A DNA stretch of 43,783 nt from Veronia pacifica. GTDB taxonomy: Bacteria > Pseudomonadota > Gammaproteobacteria > Enterobacterales > Vibrionaceae. Where the stretch lies: NCBI RefSeq assembly GCF_001707825.1, contig NZ_LYBM01000042.1, positions 1 to 43,783 of the forward strand, read 5' to 3'. A model generated the notes under the pieces. It worked only from the letters and a program-made list of their open reading frames with translations, did not search any database and had not been told where the DNA came from. The position numbers and the translations under genes were made by a program. Shown here one piece after another: positions 31,650-43,761 of the stretch; within the stretch, counting starts at the first letter, position 1, and each line of letters opens with the position of its first letter.

Positions 31650-34600
31650 TTAATTGTCGTCGTTCAGACCTGCATTCAGCAGTGCTGCCAGATCCTGAGA
31701 CGCTTGCTCAGCATCGATTTGAGGAACCACTGGTTCTTCAACGTCAACACGCTTGACCTGACGGTCTTTGTGGTAAGCAAAACCAGTACCCGCAGGGATC
31801 AGACGACCAACGATTACGTTCTCTTTCAGACCACGCAGCTCATCGCGCTTGCCAGAAACTGCCGCTTCAGTAAGAACACGGGTCGTTTCCTGGAACGATG
31901 CCGCCGAGATGAACGACTCGGTTGCCAGCGATGCTTTGGTGATACCCAGCAGATCGCGCTCGTAGCTTGCCGGCACTTTGCCTTCAGCTTCCAGCTTACG
32001 GTTCGCAATAGTCACGCGAGAGTACTCTACCTGCTCACCTTCAAGGAAATCAGAGTCACCTGAAGATTGGATAGTCACTTTACGCAGCATCTGACGAACG
32101 ATAGTTTCGATGTGCTTGTCGTTAATCTTAACGCCCTGCAGACGGTAGACGTCTTGCACTTCGTTAGTGATGTACTCGGTTACCGCACGAACGCCACGGA
32201 GACGCAGGATATCGTGTGGTGCCTCTGGACCATCAGCGATAACATCACCCTTATCAACCTTCTCACCCTCGAAGACGTTAAGCTGACGCCACTTAGGAAT
32301 CATCTCTTCGTATGGGCTACCTTCAGTTGGGGTAATGATCAGACGACGCTTACCTTTGGTTTCTTTACCGAAGGATACCGCACCCGTGATCTCAGCCAGA
32401 ATTGCAGGCTCTTTCGGCTTACGAGCTTCGAACAGGTCAGCAACGCGTGGCAGACCACCCGTGATATCTTTCGTACCGCCAGATTCCTGAGGAATACGAG
32501 ACAGCGTCTCACCGATACCAACCAGTGCGTTATCTTCCAGCTGTACAATCGCTTTACCCGGCAGGAAGTACTGCGCAGGCATCTCTGTACCCGGAATCAT
32601 CACGTCGTTTCCAGCTGCATCAACCAGTTTCACGGTTGGACGCATATCTTTACCAGCACCAGTACGCTCAGCAGCATCCAGAACCACCATAGAAGACAGA
32701 CCCGTCAGTTCATCGGTCTGGCGCTGTACAGTAACACCGTCAACCAGATCAACGAATTGTACGCGACCTTCTACCTCAGTGATGATTGGCATTGTGTGCG
32801 GGTCCCAGTTAGCGACTGTCTCACCAGTTGCTACTGCATCACCGTCAGCTTTCGCCAGAATCGTACCGTATGGCAGTTTGTAGCTTTCTTTCGTACGACC
32901 GAATTCGTCAACAATGGTCAGCTCAGATGCACGTGAAGTGATAACCAGCTTGCCTTCATTGTTAGTAACGAATTTCGCGTTGTGCAGGTGCAGAGAACCG
33001 TTGTTCTTCACCTGAATGCTGTTTTCTGCTGCTGCACGCGATGCCGCACCACCGATGTGGAACGTACGCATGGTCAGCTGTGTACCCGGCTCACCGATTG
33101 ACTGTGCCGCGATAACACCGACAGCTTCACCATGGTTAACCATGTGACCACGAGCAAGGTCTCGGCCGTAACAGTATGCACAACAACCGAAGTCAGTCTC
33201 ACAGGTTACGACAGAACGAACCTTAACTTGGTCAACTGAGTATTGCTCCAGAATGTCACACCACTTCTCATCGAGCAGCGTGTTGCGAGGAGCCAGAATC
33301 TCTTCTGTACCAGGCTTAAGAACATCGTCAGCAACAACACGACCAAGAACACGCTCACGCAGTGCTTCTTTAACGTCACCGCCTTCGATAACCGCCATCA
33401 TGTTGATACCTTCTTCGGTACCACAATCCGTTTCAGTTACAACGACGTCTTGAGCAACGTCTACCAGACGACGAGTCAGGTAACCGGAGTTCGCTGTCTT
33501 CAGTGCGGTATCCGCCAGACCTTTACGTGCACCGTGCGTCGAGATGAAGTACTGGAGTACGTTCAGACCTTCACGGAAGTTCGCTGTGATTGGCGTTTCG
33601 ATGATTGAGCCATCTGGCTTAGCCATCAGACCACGCATACCCGCCAGCTGACGAATCTGAGCGGCAGAACCACGAGCACCTGAGTCGGCCATCATGTAAA
33701 CGCTGTTAAACGATTTCTGCTCTTCAGGCTCACCGTCACGGTTAATCACGGTTTCGTTAGACAGGTTATCCATCATCGCTTTAGCAACTTGTTCGTTGGC
33801 TGCAGCCCAGATATCGATAACTTTGTTGTAACGTTCGCCAGCAGTAACCAGACCAGACTGGAACTGTTCCTGAATCTCAGCAACTTCTGCTTCTGCTGCT
33901 TCGATCAGGTCGTATTTCGCCTGTGGTACAACCATATCGTCGATACCAACAGATACACCAGACAGTGCTGCGTATGCGAAACCTGTGTACATGATTTGGT
34001 CAGCGAAGATAACGGTATCTTTCAGACCCATGGTACGGTAACAGGTGTTCAGCAGGTTAGAGATTTGCTTCTTACCCAGCGCCTGGTTAACGATGCTGTA
34101 CGGCAGGCCTTCAGGCACGATTGCCCAAAGCATGGCACGGCCAACAGTCGTATCAACAAGACCAACCTTCTCAGTGCGGTTGCCCATTTCGTCGACCAGT
34201 ACTTCTCTGATGCGCACTTTTACGCGAGCATGCAGTTCAGCACTGCCAGTGCGATACGCTTTTTCAGCTTCCGCTGGACCAGCCAGATACAGGCCTTCGC
34301 CTTTGGCATTTACTTTTTCACGGGTCATGTAGTACAGACCCAGTACAACGTCCTGAGAAGGTACGATGATTGGATCACCGGACGCAGGAGACAGGATGTT
34401 GTTGGTAGACATCATCAGCGCACGTGCTTCAAGCTGTGCTTCCAGTGTCAACGGTACGTGTACCGCCATCTGGTCACCATCGAAGTCGGCGTTATATGCC
34501 GCACAAACGAGTGGGTGAAGCTGAATAGCCTTACCTTCAATCAAAACAGGTTCAAACGCCTGAATACCCAGACGGTGAAGTGTTGGTGCACGGTTCAGCA

Positions 34601-35864
34601 ATACTGGGTGTTCACGGATAACTTCATCAAGAATATCCCAGACAACCGCTTCTTCGCGCTCAACCATTTTCTTAGCGGCTTTGATAGTCGTCGCAAGACC
34701 ACGGGTCTCAAGCTTGCCGTAGATAAATGGTTTGAACAGCTCAAGTGCCATCTTCTTAGGAAGACCACACTGGTGCAGACGCAGGTATGGACCTACGGTG
34801 ATTACCGAACGGCCAGAGTAGTCTACACGCTTACCAAGCAGGTTCTGACGGAAACGACCTTGCTTACCTTTGATCATGTCAGCCAGAGACTTCAGAGGAC
34901 GCTTGTTCGAACCAGTGATGGCACGACCACGACGACCATTGTCCAGCAGGGCATCCACAGACTCTTGCAGCATACGCTTTTCGTTACGTACGATGATGTC
35001 AGGGGCAGCCAGATCCAGCAGGCGCTTCAGACGGTTGTTACGGTTGATCACGCGGCGATACAGATCATTCAGATCAGAAGTCGCGAAGCGGCCACCGTCC
35101 AGTGGTACCAGCGGACGTAGATCCGGTGGAAGTACTGGTAGAACAGTCAGGATCATCCACTCAGGGTTGTTTCCAGACTGCAGGAATGCTTCAACAAGCT
35201 TAAGGCGCTTGGTGATTTTCTTGCGCTTGGTTTCAGAGTTGGTTTCTTCCAGCTCTTCGCGCATCAGTTCAGTTTCAGACTGCAGGTCCATGTTGGACAG
35301 CAGTGCTTTTACTGCTTCGGCACCCATACGGGCATCGAATTCATCACCCCATTGCTCCAGCGCATCGAGATACTGCTCTTCAGTCAGCATCTGACCACGC
35401 TCAAGATCGGTCATGCCTGGTTCGATAACCACATAGGATTCGAAGTACAGAACACGCTCGATGTCACGCAGAGGCATATCCATCAGCAAACCGATACGGG
35501 ACGGCAGTGATTTCAGGAACCAGATGTGGGCAACAGGTGAAGCCAGCTCAATGTGACCCATACGCTCACGACGTACTTTGGTCTGAGTAACTTCTACGCC
35601 ACATTTTTCACAGATCACGCCACGGTGCTTCAGGCGCTTGTATTTACCGCAAAGACATTCGTAGTCTTTTACCGGGCCAAAGATACGTGCACAGAAAAGG
35701 CCGTCACGCTCAGGCTTAAAGGTACGGTAGTTAATGGTTTCTGGCTTTTTCACTTCACCAAATGACCATGAGCGGATCATATCTGGTGAAGCAAGACCGA
35801 TTTTGATTGCATCAAATTCTTCGGTCTTGTGTTGTGCTTTCAGAAACTTAAGTAAGTCTTTCAC
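31650..35864 (-). CDS. rpoC: RNA polymerase beta' subunit
   Basis: The 1404-residue product is full length. The N-terminal zinc ribbon is seen as [20 protein letters not shown] (about 70-89), the catalytic Mg motif as [12 protein letters not shown] (about 458-469), the bridge/trigger region near [20 protein letters not shown], and the second zinc site as [15 protein letters not shown]. It forms the core enzyme with RpoB. It follows rpoB after 85 bases containing a strong hairpin, and ends the operon at the terminator. No frameshift or insertion seen. Confidence 0.98.
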   Translation of the reverse strand: MKDLLKFLKAQHKTEEFDAIKIGLASPDMIRSWSFGEVKKPETINYRTFKPERDGLFCARIFGPVKDYECLCGKYKRLKHRGVICEKCGVEVTQTKVRRERMGHIELASPVAHIWFLKSLPSRIGLLMDMPLRDIERVLYFESYVVIEPGMTDLERGQMLTEEQYLDALEQWGDEFDARMGAEAVKALLSNMDLQSETELMREELEETNSETKRKKITKRLKLVEAFLQSGNNPEWMILTVLPVLPPDLRPLVPLDGGRFATSDLNDLYRRVINRNNRLKRLLDLAAPDIIVRNEKRMLQESVDALLDNGRRGRAITGSNKRPLKSLADMIKGKQGRFRQNLLGKRVDYSGRSVITVGPYLRLHQCGLPKKMALELFKPFIYGKLETRGLATTIKAAKKMVEREEAVVWDILDEVIREHPVLLNRAPTLHRLGIQAFEPVLIEGKAIQLHPLVCAAYNADFDGDQMAVHVPLTLEAQLEARALMMSTNNILSPASGDPIIVPSQDVVLGLYYMTREKVNAKGEGLYLAGPAEAEKAYRTGSAELHARVKVRIREVLVDEMGNRTEKVGLVDTTVGRAMLWAIVPEGLPYSIVNQALGKKQISNLLNTCYRTMGLKDTVIFADQIMYTGFAYAALSGVSVGIDDMVVPQAKYDLIEAAEAEVAEIQEQFQSGLVTAGERYNKVIDIWAAANEQVAKAMMDNLSNETVINRDGEPEEQKSFNSVYMMADSGARGSAAQIRQLAGMRGLMAKPDGSIIETPITANFREGLNVLQYFISTHGARKGLADTALKTANSGYLTRRLVDVAQDVVVTETDCGTEEGINMMAVIEGGDVKEALRERVLGRVVADDVLKPGTEEILAPRNTLLDEKWCDILEQYSVDQVKVRSVVTCETDFGCCAYCYGRDLARGHMVNHGEAVGVIAAQSIGEPGTQLTMRTFHIGGAASRAAAENSIQVKNNGSLHLHNAKFVTNNEGKLVITSRASELTIVDEFGRTKESYKLPYGTILAKADGDAVATGETVANWDPHTMPIITEVEGRVQFVDLVDGVTVQRQTDELTGLSSMVVLDAAERTGAGKDMRPTVKLVDAAGNDVMIPGTEMPAQYFLPGKAIVQLEDNALVGIGETLSRIPQESGGTKDITGGLPRVADLFEARKPKEPAILAEITGAVSFGKETKGKRRLIITPTEGSPYEEMIPKWRQLNVFEGEKVDKGDVIADGPEAPHDILRLRGVRAVTEYITNEVQDVYRLQGVKINDKHIETIVRQMLRKVTIQSSGDSDFLEGEQVEYSRVTIANRKLEAEGKVPASYERDLLGITKASLATESFISAASFQETTRVLTEAAVSGKRDELRGLKENVIVGRLIPAGTGFAYHKDRQVKRVDVEEPVVPQIDAEQASQDLAALLNAGLNDDN

Positions 35865-35893
35865 ATTCGGCTCCTGTGAGGAGTTGACCCATA

Positions 35894-35916
35894 AAGGCGC
35901 TGACAGGCAGCGCCTT
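35894..35916 (-). other. Hairpin in the rpoB-rpoC gap
   Basis: AAGGCGCTG pairs perfectly with CAGCGCCTT around a 5-base loop, midway between rpoB and rpoC. No T-tract follows in the minus direction, so it is more likely an mRNA processing or stability element than a terminator. Confidence 0.6.
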
Positions 35917-35949
35917 CATATTCATACCGGAAAAACGCTAAGCCTTGGC

Positions 35950-38900
35950 TTATTCGTCTTCCAGCTCGATGTTGATACCCAACGAGCGGATCTCTTTCAA
36001 CAGTACGTTGAACGATTCCGGCATACCTGGTTCCATACGGTGATCGCCATCGACGATGTTCTTATACATCTTCGTACGGCCGTTCACATCATCCGACTTC
36101 ACTGTCAGCATTTCCTGAAGGGTGTATGCTGCGCCGTATGCTTCAAGCGCCCACACTTCCATCTCACCGAAACGCTGGCCACCGAACTGAGCCTTACCAC
36201 CCAGCGGCTGCTGAGTAACCAGGCTGTAAGAACCGGTAGAACGGGCGTGCATCTTGTCATCAACCAAGTGGTTCAGTTTCAGCATGTACATGTAACCAAC
36301 AGTTACAGGACGCTCAAACTTCTCACCTGTGCGGCCATCAAACAGGTCAAGCTGACCTGATTCTGGCAGGTCACCCAGTTTCAGCAGCTCTTTGATTGCT
36401 GGCTCTGGGGCACCATCGAACACTGGGGTTGCGATAGGCAGACCGCCACGCAGGTTCTTGATCAGAGTATGCACTTCGTCATCAGACAAGGTGCTGATGT
36501 CCACGTGCTGACGGGTGTCACCCAGGTCATAAACCTTCTGCAGGAACTCACGGAACTTAGCCAGTTCTTGTTGTTCCTTGACCATCTGGTTTATCTTGTC
36601 ACCAATACCTTTCGCCGCAAGGCCAAGGTGAGTTTCAAGGATCTGACCGATGTTCATACGAGACGGTACACCCAGTGGGTTCAGTACGATATCAACAGGC
36701 TGACCTTTCTCATCGTAAGGCATGTCTTCAACAGGGTTGATCTTAGAGATAACACCCTTGTTACCGTGACGACCTGCCATCTTATCACCCGGTTGGATGC
36801 GACGCTTAACAGCAAGGTAGACCTTAACAATCTTAAGGACGCCCGGCTGAAGATCATCACCCTGAGTGATCTTACGACGCTTGGTGTCGAACTTCTTATC
36901 GAAGTCGGCTTTCAGCTCATCGTACTGTTCAGCCAGTTGTTCCAGCTGAGTTTGTTGTGCTTCATCGTCAAGGGTCTGTGACAGCATGGTCTGACGATCC
37001 ATGTTCATCAGCTTGTCTTCACTATAACCTGCTTGACCAAGCAGAGTGCGAACACGTGCAACCAGCCCACCTTCCAGAATCGCGAACTCTTCTGTCAGGT
37101 CTTTCTTGGCTTCTTTCAGCTGCATCTCTTCGATTTCGAGTGCACGCTTGTCTTTCTCTACGCCGTCACGGGTGAATACCTGTACGTCAATAACCGTACC
37201 GGATACACCGTTTGGTACACGGGTAGATGAGTCTTTCACGTCAGACGCTTTCTCACCGAAGATCGCACGCAGCAGTTTCTCTTCTGGGGTCAGCTGGGTT
37301 TCACCTTTAGGCGTCACCTTACCAACCAGAATGTCGCCACCCTTGACTTCCGCACCGATGTAAACAACACCGGACTCGTCCAGTTTGGACAGTGCAGATT
37401 CGCCAACGTTAGGAATATCTGCAGTGATCTCCTCGCTACCCAGTTTGGTATCGCGAGCAGTACAGGTAATTTCCTGAATGTGAATAGTCGTCAGACGGTC
37501 TTCCTGAACAACACGCTCAGAAACGAGGATGGAATCCTCAAAGTTGTAACCGTTCCAAGGCATGAACGCGATACGCATGTTCTGGCCAAGTGCCAGCTCA
37601 CCAAGGTCTGTAGAAGGACCATCAGCCAGAACGTCACCACGTGCAACAGGCTCGCCTGGCAGTACGGTTGGACGCTGGTTGATACAGGTGTTCTGGTTAG
37701 AACGGGTATATTTGGTCAGGTTGTAGATGTCGATACCCGCTTCACCCGGGACCAGTTCATCTTCATTAACCTTAACAACGATACGTGACGCATCAACAGA
37801 CTGGATAACACCGCCGCGCTTAGCAACTGCAGTTACACCAGAGTCGACCGCTACCGCACGCTCAATACCGGTACCTACCAGCGGCTTGTCAGCACGCAGA
37901 GTCGGTACAGCCTGACGTTGCATGTTCGCACCCATCAGTGCACGGTTCGCATCGTCGTGCTCAAGGAACGGGATCAGAGACGCTGCAACGGATACAACCT
38001 GGTTGGTTGCAACGTCCATGTACTGAACGTGTTCACGCGAGTGCAGTCCTGATTCACCTTTCTGACGAGCAGTGATCAGTTCTTCTGCCAGCGTACCATC
38101 TTCGTGCAGCACAGCATTTGCCTGTGCGATAACGAACTGGCCTTCTTCGATGGCAGACAGATAATCGATATCGTCGGTCACTTTACCGTCAACAACACGG
38201 CGATATGGTGTCTCAAGGAAACCATACGGGTTCGTGCGCGCGAACGCAGACAGTGAGTTGATCAGACCGATGTTTGGACCTTCAGGGGTTTCGATTGGAC
38301 ACAGACGACCGTAGTGCGTGGTGTGTACGTCTCGAACCTCAAAGCCTGCACGCTCACGCGTCAGACCGCCTGGACCCAGAGCAGAGATACGACGTTTGTG
38401 CGTCACTTCTGACAACGGGTTGTTCTGGTCCATAAACTGTGACAGCTGAGAAGAGCCGAAGAACTCTTTCACTGCCGCAGAGATAGGTTTGGCGTTGATC
38501 AGGTCCTGAGGCATGATTGCATCAAGATCGCCAAGGCTCAGGCGCTCTTTTACTGCACGCTCAACACGTACCAGACCAACACGGAATTGGTTTTCCGCCA
38601 TCTCGCCCACAGAACGGATACGACGGTTGCCCAAGTGATCGATGTCGTCCACTTCACCGATACCGTTTCGGATATCGATCAGCTTACGCATCACATCAAT
38701 GATGTCTTCGTGACTCAGTACACCTTCGCCGGTCACTTCTTCGCGGACCAGTGAACTGTTGAACTTCATACGACCAACCGCAGAGAGATCATAGCGATCT
38801 TCTGAGAAGAACAAGCTTTCAAACAGCTGTTCAGCGGCTTCACGTGTTGGTGGCTCACCCGGACGCATCATACGGTAGATTTCTACCAGTGCAGACAGGC

Positions 38901-39975
38901 GGTCAGTCGTGCTGTCGATACGCAGGGTATCTGACATGTACGGTCCGTGATCAAGATCGTTGGTAAACAGCGTCTCAATCTTTTTGTGACCCGTTTGTGA
39001 CAGCATTGCCAGCATCTCCAGGCTCAATTCCTGGTTCGCTGTTGCAATAACTTCACCGGTTTCCTCGTTGATGTAGTCACGTGCAGCTACTTTGCCCACG
39101 ATATACTCAACAGGAACTTCGATTTGCTGAACTTCGTCTTTAGTCAGCTGACGGATATGGCGCGCAGTAATACGGCGGCCTTTCTCGACGTAAGTTTTAC
39201 CATTGGCCTCAATATCGAAGCTGGCAGTCTCACCGCGCAGACGATCTGGAACCAGATCCATCACCAGCGCCTTGCCTTTCACTTCGAAGTTAATTTTATC
39301 GAAGAACAGGTCAAGAATTTGCTCAGTAGTGTATTCCAGAGCACGCAGAATGATTGATGCAGGTAGCTTACGACGGCGGTCGATACGCACGTATACCAAG
39401 TCTTTAGGATCGAATTCGAAATCCAACCAAGAACCACGGTATGGAATGATACGCGCGTTATACAGCACTTTCCCTGAGGAATGGGTTTTACCCTTATCGC
39501 TGTCGAAGAAGACGCCCGGGCTACGATGCAGCTGGGATACGATAACCCTCTCGGTACCATTGATGACAAAGGTACCATTGTCAGTCATGAGTGGAATTTC
39601 ACCCATGTAGACTTCTTGCTCTTTGATGTCTTTTACGGTGCCGGCCGGTGCGTCTTTATCAAACATCACCAGACGTAACTTAACGCGCAATGGTGCTGAA
39701 TACGTTAAGCCGCGAATCTGGCATTCTTTGACATCGAAAACTGGCTCACCGAGACGATAGCTAACGTATTGCAGCTCGGAATTGCCGTTATAACTCTGAA
39801 TTGGAAATACAGAGCGGAAGGCAGCTTCAAGACCGTATTGCCCTTCTGGATCCTGCTCGATAAACTTCTGAAAGGAATCAAGCTGGATCGACAGCAAGTA
39901 TGGCACGTCCAAAACTTGCGGACGCTTGCCAAAATCCTTACGGATACGCTTTTTCTCGGTATAAGAGTAAACCAT
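35950..39975 (-). CDS. rpoB: RNA polymerase beta subunit
   Basis: The product from ATG 39975 ([20 protein letters not shown]) is 1341 residues, as expected; upstream in-frame codons belong to the leader and are not protein. The rifampicin pocket reads [20 protein letters not shown], then [11 protein letters not shown], the sensitive wild-type form. The conserved [17 protein letters not shown] region and C-terminal clamp ([19 protein letters not shown]) are intact. GAGGAA lies before the start. rpoB is preceded by an attenuator-like hairpin after rplL. Confidence 0.98.
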   Translation of the reverse strand: MVYSYTEKKRIRKDFGKRPQVLDVPYLLSIQLDSFQKFIEQDPEGQYGLEAAFRSVFPIQSYNGNSELQYVSYRLGEPVFDVKECQIRGLTYSAPLRVKLRLVMFDKDAPAGTVKDIKEQEVYMGEIPLMTDNGTFVINGTERVIVSQLHRSPGVFFDSDKGKTHSSGKVLYNARIIPYRGSWLDFEFDPKDLVYVRIDRRRKLPASIILRALEYTTEQILDLFFDKINFEVKGKALVMDLVPDRLRGETASFDIEANGKTYVEKGRRITARHIRQLTKDEVQQIEVPVEYIVGKVAARDYINEETGEVIATANQELSLEMLAMLSQTGHKKIETLFTNDLDHGPYMSDTLRIDSTTDRLSALVEIYRMMRPGEPPTREAAEQLFESLFFSEDRYDLSAVGRMKFNSSLVREEVTGEGVLSHEDIIDVMRKLIDIRNGIGEVDDIDHLGNRRIRSVGEMAENQFRVGLVRVERAVKERLSLGDLDAIMPQDLINAKPISAAVKEFFGSSQLSQFMDQNNPLSEVTHKRRISALGPGGLTRERAGFEVRDVHTTHYGRLCPIETPEGPNIGLINSLSAFARTNPYGFLETPYRRVVDGKVTDDIDYLSAIEEGQFVIAQANAVLHEDGTLAEELITARQKGESGLHSREHVQYMDVATNQVVSVAASLIPFLEHDDANRALMGANMQRQAVPTLRADKPLVGTGIERAVAVDSGVTAVAKRGGVIQSVDASRIVVKVNEDELVPGEAGIDIYNLTKYTRSNQNTCINQRPTVLPGEPVARGDVLADGPSTDLGELALGQNMRIAFMPWNGYNFEDSILVSERVVQEDRLTTIHIQEITCTARDTKLGSEEITADIPNVGESALSKLDESGVVYIGAEVKGGDILVGKVTPKGETQLTPEEKLLRAIFGEKASDVKDSSTRVPNGVSGTVIDVQVFTRDGVEKDKRALEIEEMQLKEAKKDLTEEFAILEGGLVARVRTLLGQAGYSEDKLMNMDRQTMLSQTLDDEAQQTQLEQLAEQYDELKADFDKKFDTKRRKITQGDDLQPGVLKIVKVYLAVKRRIQPGDKMAGRHGNKGVISKINPVEDMPYDEKGQPVDIVLNPLGVPSRMNIGQILETHLGLAAKGIGDKINQMVKEQQELAKFREFLQKVYDLGDTRQHVDISTLSDDEVHTLIKNLRGGLPIATPVFDGAPEPAIKELLKLGDLPESGQLDLFDGRTGEKFERPVTVGYMYMLKLNHLVDDKMHARSTGSYSLVTQQPLGGKAQFGGQRFGEMEVWALEAYGAAYTLQEMLTVKSDDVNGRTKMYKNIVDGDHRMEPGMPESFNVLLKEIRSLGINIELEDE

Positions 39976-40142
39976 AGGGTTCCTCAGCTCGCTGATAAGT
40001 GACCCGAACTGTCCAGACTGATGGACAGTAACTAAACAACCACCGTTTACTGTAGGTACACTGACGGAAATTGCCAGTGTTATTGCATGGTTAGTAGTGA
40101 CTAAACGGGGTGCAAAATTCACTACTACCCTACAGCGCAAAA

Positions 40143-40172
40143 AGGCCGGTGGCTATTTAGCCACCAGCCCTT
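40143..40172 (-). terminator. Attenuator-type terminator between rplL and rpoB
   Basis: On the minus strand GCTGGTGGCT-AAAT-AGCCACCGGC is followed by CTTTTTGC. The position, 32 bases after rplL and about 170 before rpoB, matches the partial terminator that lowers rpoBC expression relative to rplJL in relatives. Confidence 0.85.
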
Positions 40173-40203
40173 AGCCTTTTCAGGCTAGGAAATTAAGTAT
40201 AAA

Positions 40204-40572
40204 TTACTTAACTTCAACAGAAGCACCAGCTTCTTCCAGTTGCGCTTTCAGAGCGTCTGCTTCTTCTTTAGAAACAGCTTCTTTCAGCGGAGCTGGAGCA
40301 CCGTCAACAACGGCTTTAGCTTCTTTCAGGCCCAGACCAGTTGCGCCGCGAACTGCTTTGATAACAGCAACTTTGTTACCGCCAACAGCAGTCAGAACTA
40401 CGTCAAATTCAGTTTGCTCTTCAGCAGCTTCACCAGCTGCTGCGCCGCCCGCTACTACTGCTGCTGCAGCAGAAACGCCGAATTTTTCTTCCATAGCTTC
40501 GATCAGCTCAACAACTTGCATTACAGACATTTCTGCAACTGCGTCTAGGATTTGCTCGTTAGTGATAGACAT
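40204..40572 (-). CDS. rplL: 50S ribosomal protein L7/L12
   Basis: The product (122 residues from ATG 40572) has the N-terminal dimerisation helix ([20 protein letters not shown]), the Ala/Gly-rich hinge (around 38-55) and the C-terminal factor-binding domain ([20 protein letters not shown]). It forms the ribosome stalk with L10 and recruits translation factors. An upstream in-frame start at 40596 is rejected. It is cotranscribed with rplJ 60 bases upstream. Confidence 0.98.
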   Translation of the reverse strand: MSITNEQILDAVAEMSVMQVVELIEAMEEKFGVSAAAAVVAGGAAAGEAAEEQTEFDVVLTAVGGNKVAVIKAVRGATGLGLKEAKAVVDGAPAPLKEAVSKEEADALKAQLEEAGASVEVK

Positions 40573-40632
40573 AACAATTCTCTTTAAAGTCAACAATTAG
40601 TTTAAATAGCAACCAGTTAAAAGCAAGGCAAA

Positions 40633-41127
40633 TTATGCCGCTGCTTCTTCTTTTTGGTCGCGAAGTGCCGCAAAAGTACGTACCAGCTTGCCAGCAGAAG
40701 CTTCTTTCATGCACATCATCAGGCGTGCGATAGCTTCGTCGTAAGTTGGCAGGGTCGCAAGTAATTCAGCGTCGGTCAGGTTACCTTCGAATGCAGCAGC
40801 TTTGATCTCGAAATCTTTATTCTCTTTAGCGAAGTCTTTGAACAGACGCGCTGCAGCACCTGGGTGCTCGTTAGAGAATGCGATCAGAGAAGGACCAACA
40901 AAAGTGTCTTGCAGACACGAGTAGTCAGTGCCTTCAACTGCACGACGAGCAAGGGTGTTACGAACAACTTTCATGTAAACGCCCGCTTCACGCGCTTGTT
41001 TACGAAGAGAAGTCATTGCATCAACCGCTACGCCGCGAGAATCAGCTACAACTGCAGACAGGGCAACACCGGCAGCTTCGTTGACTTCAGCAACAATTGC
41101 TTTTTTGTCTTGAAGATTTAATGCCAT
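40633..41127 (-). CDS. rplJ: 50S ribosomal protein L10
   Basis: The 164-residue product ([20 protein letters not shown]) is a normal L10: rRNA-binding N-terminal domain and C-terminal helix that binds L7/L12 dimers. The complex represses its own mRNA by binding the leader at 41128-41330. AGGAGC precedes the start. Confidence 0.98.
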   Translation of the reverse strand: MALNLQDKKAIVAEVNEAAGVALSAVVADSRGVAVDAMTSLRKQAREAGVYMKVVRNTLARRAVEGTDYSCLQDTFVGPSLIAFSNEHPGAAARLFKDFAKENKDFEIKAAAFEGNLTDAELLATLPTYDEAIARLMMCMKEASAGKLVRTFAALRDQKEEAAA

Positions 41128-41330
41128 TTGGATTTGCTCCTGGATTATATTTACACCACTCGCTGCTTCACAGCAGGAGAGCTATTACGGCGCAGATCCA
41201 AGAAAGAAAAATATCTATCATGTTCTGGCACCGTCTACGCAGGTCTTTATTAAGTTATTTCCCGAAAGAAATAACGCCTACGGTCTTGGACGAAACCCGG
41301 AAAACCGGATTCAGCCATGAATTTTTGAAG
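41128..41330 (-). ncRNA. Ribosomal protein L10 leader
   Basis: The roughly 200-base rplJ leader on the minus strand contains several hairpins (for example AATCCGGTTTTCCGGGTTT and TTATTTCTTTCGGGAAATAA) and ends in AGGAGC just before ATG. Length, position and the promoter directly upstream match the autoregulatory leader bound by L10-L7/L12 in gammaproteobacteria. Confidence 0.75.
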
Positions 41331-41336
41331 CGGCAG

Positions 41337-41365
41337 ATTATACGCTAATCAGCCGCCTCAGGCAA
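41337..41365 (-). promoter_or_regulatory. rplJ promoter
   Basis: On the minus strand TTGCCT (41365-41360) and a perfect TATAAT (41342-41337) are 17 bases apart, with transcription expected near 41330. The -35 box directly abuts the rplA stop codon. Confidence 0.85.
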
Positions 41366-42070
41366 TCAGTTTGCGCTGGTTTCCAGAGTATTCTGGTCAA
41401 CAGACACACCTGCACCCATAGTGGTAGACAGGCTGATTTTTTTCAGGAAAGTACCTTTAGCAGAAGCAGGCTTCGCTTTTTTCAGCGCTACCAGCAGAGC
41501 TTCCAGGTTTTCTTTCAGCTTGTCAGCGTCAAAGTCCACTTTACCGATGGTAGTGTGGATGATGCCGTTCTTGTCGTTACGGTAACGAACCTGACCTGCT
41601 TTCGCGTTCTTAACCGCGTCAGCAACGTTAGGAGTTACAGTACCCACTTTAGGGTTTGGCATCAGACCGCGAGGACCCAGGATAGTACCCAGCTGACCTA
41701 CAACGCGCATTGCATCTGGAGATGCGATAACTACGTCGAAGTTCATTTCGCCTTTTTTAACCTGCTCAGCCAGATCTTCCATACCAACGATGTCAGCACC
41801 AGCTTCTTTAGCAGCGTCAGCGTTCGCGCCTTGAGTGAATACCGCTACGCGGATGTCACGGCCAGTACCGTGTGGCAGTACAGTTGCGCCACGAACGTTT
41901 TGGTCTGATTTACGTGCATCAATGCCCAGGTTAACTGCAACATCAACACTTTCAACGAATTTAGCAGTAGCCAGTTCTTTCAGAAGAGCAACAGCTTCGT
42001 TGATGTCATACTCACGAGTTACATCAACTTTGTCACGGATAACGCGCATGCGCTTAGTCAGTTTTGCCAT
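41366..42070 (-). CDS. rplA: 50S ribosomal protein L1
   Basis: The 234-residue product is typical L1 ([51 protein letters not shown], and [17 protein letters not shown]). It binds 23S rRNA near the E-site and represses the rplK-rplA mRNA. Its start is 4 bases after the rplK stop, so the two are coupled. Confidence 0.98.
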   Translation of the reverse strand: MAKLTKRMRVIRDKVDVTREYDINEAVALLKELATAKFVESVDVAVNLGIDARKSDQNVRGATVLPHGTGRDIRVAVFTQGANADAAKEAGADIVGMEDLAEQVKKGEMNFDVVIASPDAMRVVGQLGTILGPRGLMPNPKVGTVTPNVADAVKNAKAGQVRYRNDKNGIIHTTIGKVDFDADKLKENLEALLVALKKAKPASAKGTFLKKISLSTTMGAGVSVDQNTLETSAN

Positions 42071-42074
42071 TGTC

Positions 42075-42503
42075 TTAACCCTCTACTACCAGGCCCATTG
42101 AACGAGCAGTACCCGCAATTGAGCGTTTCATCGCTTCAATGTCAGCACCAGTCATGTCTTTCGCTTTAGTTTCAGCGATTTCCTGAATCTGAGCGTCGGT
42201 AACAGTACCTACTTTCTCAGTGTTAGGACGGCCTGAACCAGACTTGATACCAGCTGCTTTCTTCAGAAGAACTGCCGCAGGTGGAGTCTTAGTTTCAAAA
42301 GTGAAAGAACGGTCGTTATATACAGTGATAACAACAGGAGTCGGAAGCCCCTTCTCGATAGACTCTGTACGTGCGTTGAACGCTTTACAGAATTCCATGA
42401 TGTTAACGCCGTGTTGACCCAGTGCTGGACCAACTGGTGGACTTGGGTTAGCCATACCAGCTGCAACTTGCAGCTTGATGTAAGCTTCTACTTTCTTAGC
42501 CAT
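42075..42503 (-). CDS. rplK: 50S ribosomal protein L11
   Basis: The 142-residue product has the L11 pattern ([40 protein letters not shown], and [10 protein letters not shown] at the end). It forms the GTPase-associated centre and is needed for the RelA stringent response. A terminator separates it from nusG upstream, implying an own promoter. Confidence 0.98.
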   Translation of the reverse strand: MAKKVEAYIKLQVAAGMANPSPPVGPALGQHGVNIMEFCKAFNARTESIEKGLPTPVVITVYNDRSFTFETKTPPAAVLLKKAAGIKSGSGRPNTEKVGTVTDAQIQEIAETKAKDMTGADIEAMKRSIAGTARSMGLVVEG

Positions 42504-42531
42504 TACTAAATACCTAAATTTGGGTTCAATC

Positions 42532-42552
42532 GTCTATTTTTTGCAAATAGAC
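42532..42552 (-). promoter_or_regulatory. Stem-loop in the rplK leader
   Basis: GTCTATTT pairs with AAATAGAC (8 bp, 5-base loop) 28 bases before the rplK start. It may be the L1-binding leader element known for this operon in relatives, but I cannot confirm the fold. Confidence 0.45.
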
Positions 42553-42561
42553 TCCCCGTTT

Positions 42562-42601
42562 AACAAAAGGGCGCGAAATTGTATTCAAATTCCGCGCCCT
42601 A
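42562..42601 (-). terminator. Terminator between nusG and rplK
   Basis: On the minus strand AGGGCGCG pairs with CGCGCCCT (extended by AATT pairs) followed by TTTTGTTAA, 26 bases after nusG. Confidence 0.8.
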
Positions 42602-42627
42602 AGCAATACCTTTCGAACAAAAAACGA

Positions 42628-43173
42628 TCAGGTTTTTTCTACCTGGCCAAACTCCAGTTCTACTGGGGTGGCACGTCCGAAGATAGAGACAGAAACCTTC
42701 AAGCGGCTCTTCTCATAATCCACTTCTTCAACGACGCCGTTGAAGTCTGCAAATGGTCCTTCAGTCACGCGGACCACTTCACCGGCTTCATAAACAGTCT
42801 TATGCACTGGAGATGCACTTGCCTGCTCAAGGCGGTTCAGGATTGCATCGGCTTCCTTGTCAGAGATAGGTGCTGGACGGTCTGATGTGCCACCGATAAA
42901 GCCCATTACACGCGGTATGCTACGTACCAAGTGCCATGAGTCTTCATTCATGATCATCTGAACCAGAACGTAACCAGGGAAAAACTTACGCTCACTCTTG
43001 CGGCGTTGGCCCTGGCGCATTTCCACCACTTCTTCAGTCGGTACCAGTACCTCACCAAAGAAATCTTCCATCTCATGCATCTTGATATGTTCCTGCAGCG
43101 ACTTTGCCACACGACCTTCAAATCCAGAGAAGGCCTGAACAACATACCAACGTTTCTTAGGAGCTTCGCTCAT
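42628..43173 (-). CDS. nusG: Transcription termination/antitermination factor NusG
   Basis: The 181-residue product has the NGN domain ([20 protein letters not shown], then [20 protein letters not shown]) and the C-terminal KOW domain ([20 protein letters not shown]). NusG binds RNA polymerase, Rho and the ribosome. It starts 11 bases after secE. Confidence 0.98.
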   Translation of the reverse strand: MSEAPKKRWYVVQAFSGFEGRVAKSLQEHIKMHEMEDFFGEVLVPTEEVVEMRQGQRRKSERKFFPGYVLVQMIMNEDSWHLVRSIPRVMGFIGGTSDRPAPISDKEADAILNRLEQASASPVHKTVYEAGEVVRVTEGPFADFNGVVEEVDYEKSRLKVSVSIFGRATPVELEFGQVEKT

Positions 43174-43184
43174 TTACTCTTTCC

Positions 43185-43559
43185 TCACACGCCGGTGATT
43201 AGGTTGACCAGACGGACCATGATACCGTCGATGCCCCACAGGATGAGCGCCATGACGACAGTGACAGCCAGAACGATGAAAGTGGTCTGCAAAGTTTCCT
43301 GCCGGGTGGGCCATACCACTTTACGCACTTCCATACGCGATTCACGTGCAAATTCGATCGCAGCTTTACCTTTCGCTGTCAATGCTGCAACACCGCCAGC
43401 AGCGGCTACCAACAAGACAACGGCTGCTGCTCTTATTACAACGGACACATCACTGTACAGGCTATTTCCCACTACCGCTGCCGCCAGCAAGGCAACAACA
43501 ACAACCCATTTCAGGTTGTCCATTGACCCAGTTGGGGTTTCAGCGTTGTTCGCTTTCAT
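43185..43559 (-). CDS. secE: Preprotein translocase subunit SecE
   Basis: The 124-residue membrane protein has three membrane segments (about 17-34, 38-60 and 90-115), the form typical of gammaproteobacterial SecE, and the conserved amphipathic stretch [20 protein letters not shown] before the last segment. It is part of the SecYEG channel. It is the first gene of secE-nusG. Confidence 0.96.
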   Translation of the reverse strand: MKANNAETPTGSMDNLKWVVVVALLAAAVVGNSLYSDVSVVIRAAAVVLLVAAAGGVAALTAKGKAAIEFARESRMEVRKVVWPTRQETLQTTFIVLAVTVVMALILWGIDGIMVRLVNLITGV

Positions 43560-43600
43560 ACATTCTACCTGTAACTAGTCTACTTCATAGACGACAACAA

Positions 43601-43616
43601 CCTCGCGAGAGCGAGG
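43601..43616 (-). other. Short hairpin in the secE leader
   Basis: CCTCGC-GAGA-GCGAGG, 42 bases before the secE start. Small but GC-rich; no T-tract. Confidence 0.4.
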
Positions 43617-43732
43617 TGATCTAACCAGAAAAATAGAGATTTAAATCCGAAAAACCTACTATTCTCTTGTCCCGAACAATTTTGGCTCGGTCAAACGAGT
43701 AAAAACAATCATTACCCTGACCTTCAGCGCAC

Positions 43733-43761
43733 AAAAAGGGCATCAAATGATGCCCTTTTTG
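43733..43761 (-). terminator. Strong terminator upstream of secE
   Basis: On the minus strand CAAAAAGGGCATCA pairs with TGATGCCCTTTTTG, giving T-tracts in both directions. It ends the gene preceding secE, expected to be tuf or a tRNA, which lies outside the window. Confidence 0.85.

Noticed and set aside
33789-35120. Long plus-strand frame (443 codons) opposite rpoC, and others opposite rpoB
   Set aside because: Shadows of highly expressed genes with strong codon bias; the minus-strand products are unmistakable RpoC and RpoB.
35949-40140. Longer RpoB with 55 extra N-terminal residues
   Set aside because: The extension overlaps the leader and attenuator region; ATG 39975 has a ribosome site and gives the family length.
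43560-43732. tRNA gene between secE and the upstream terminator
   Set aside because: No cloverleaf or TTCGA-type T-loop is visible in this stretch.
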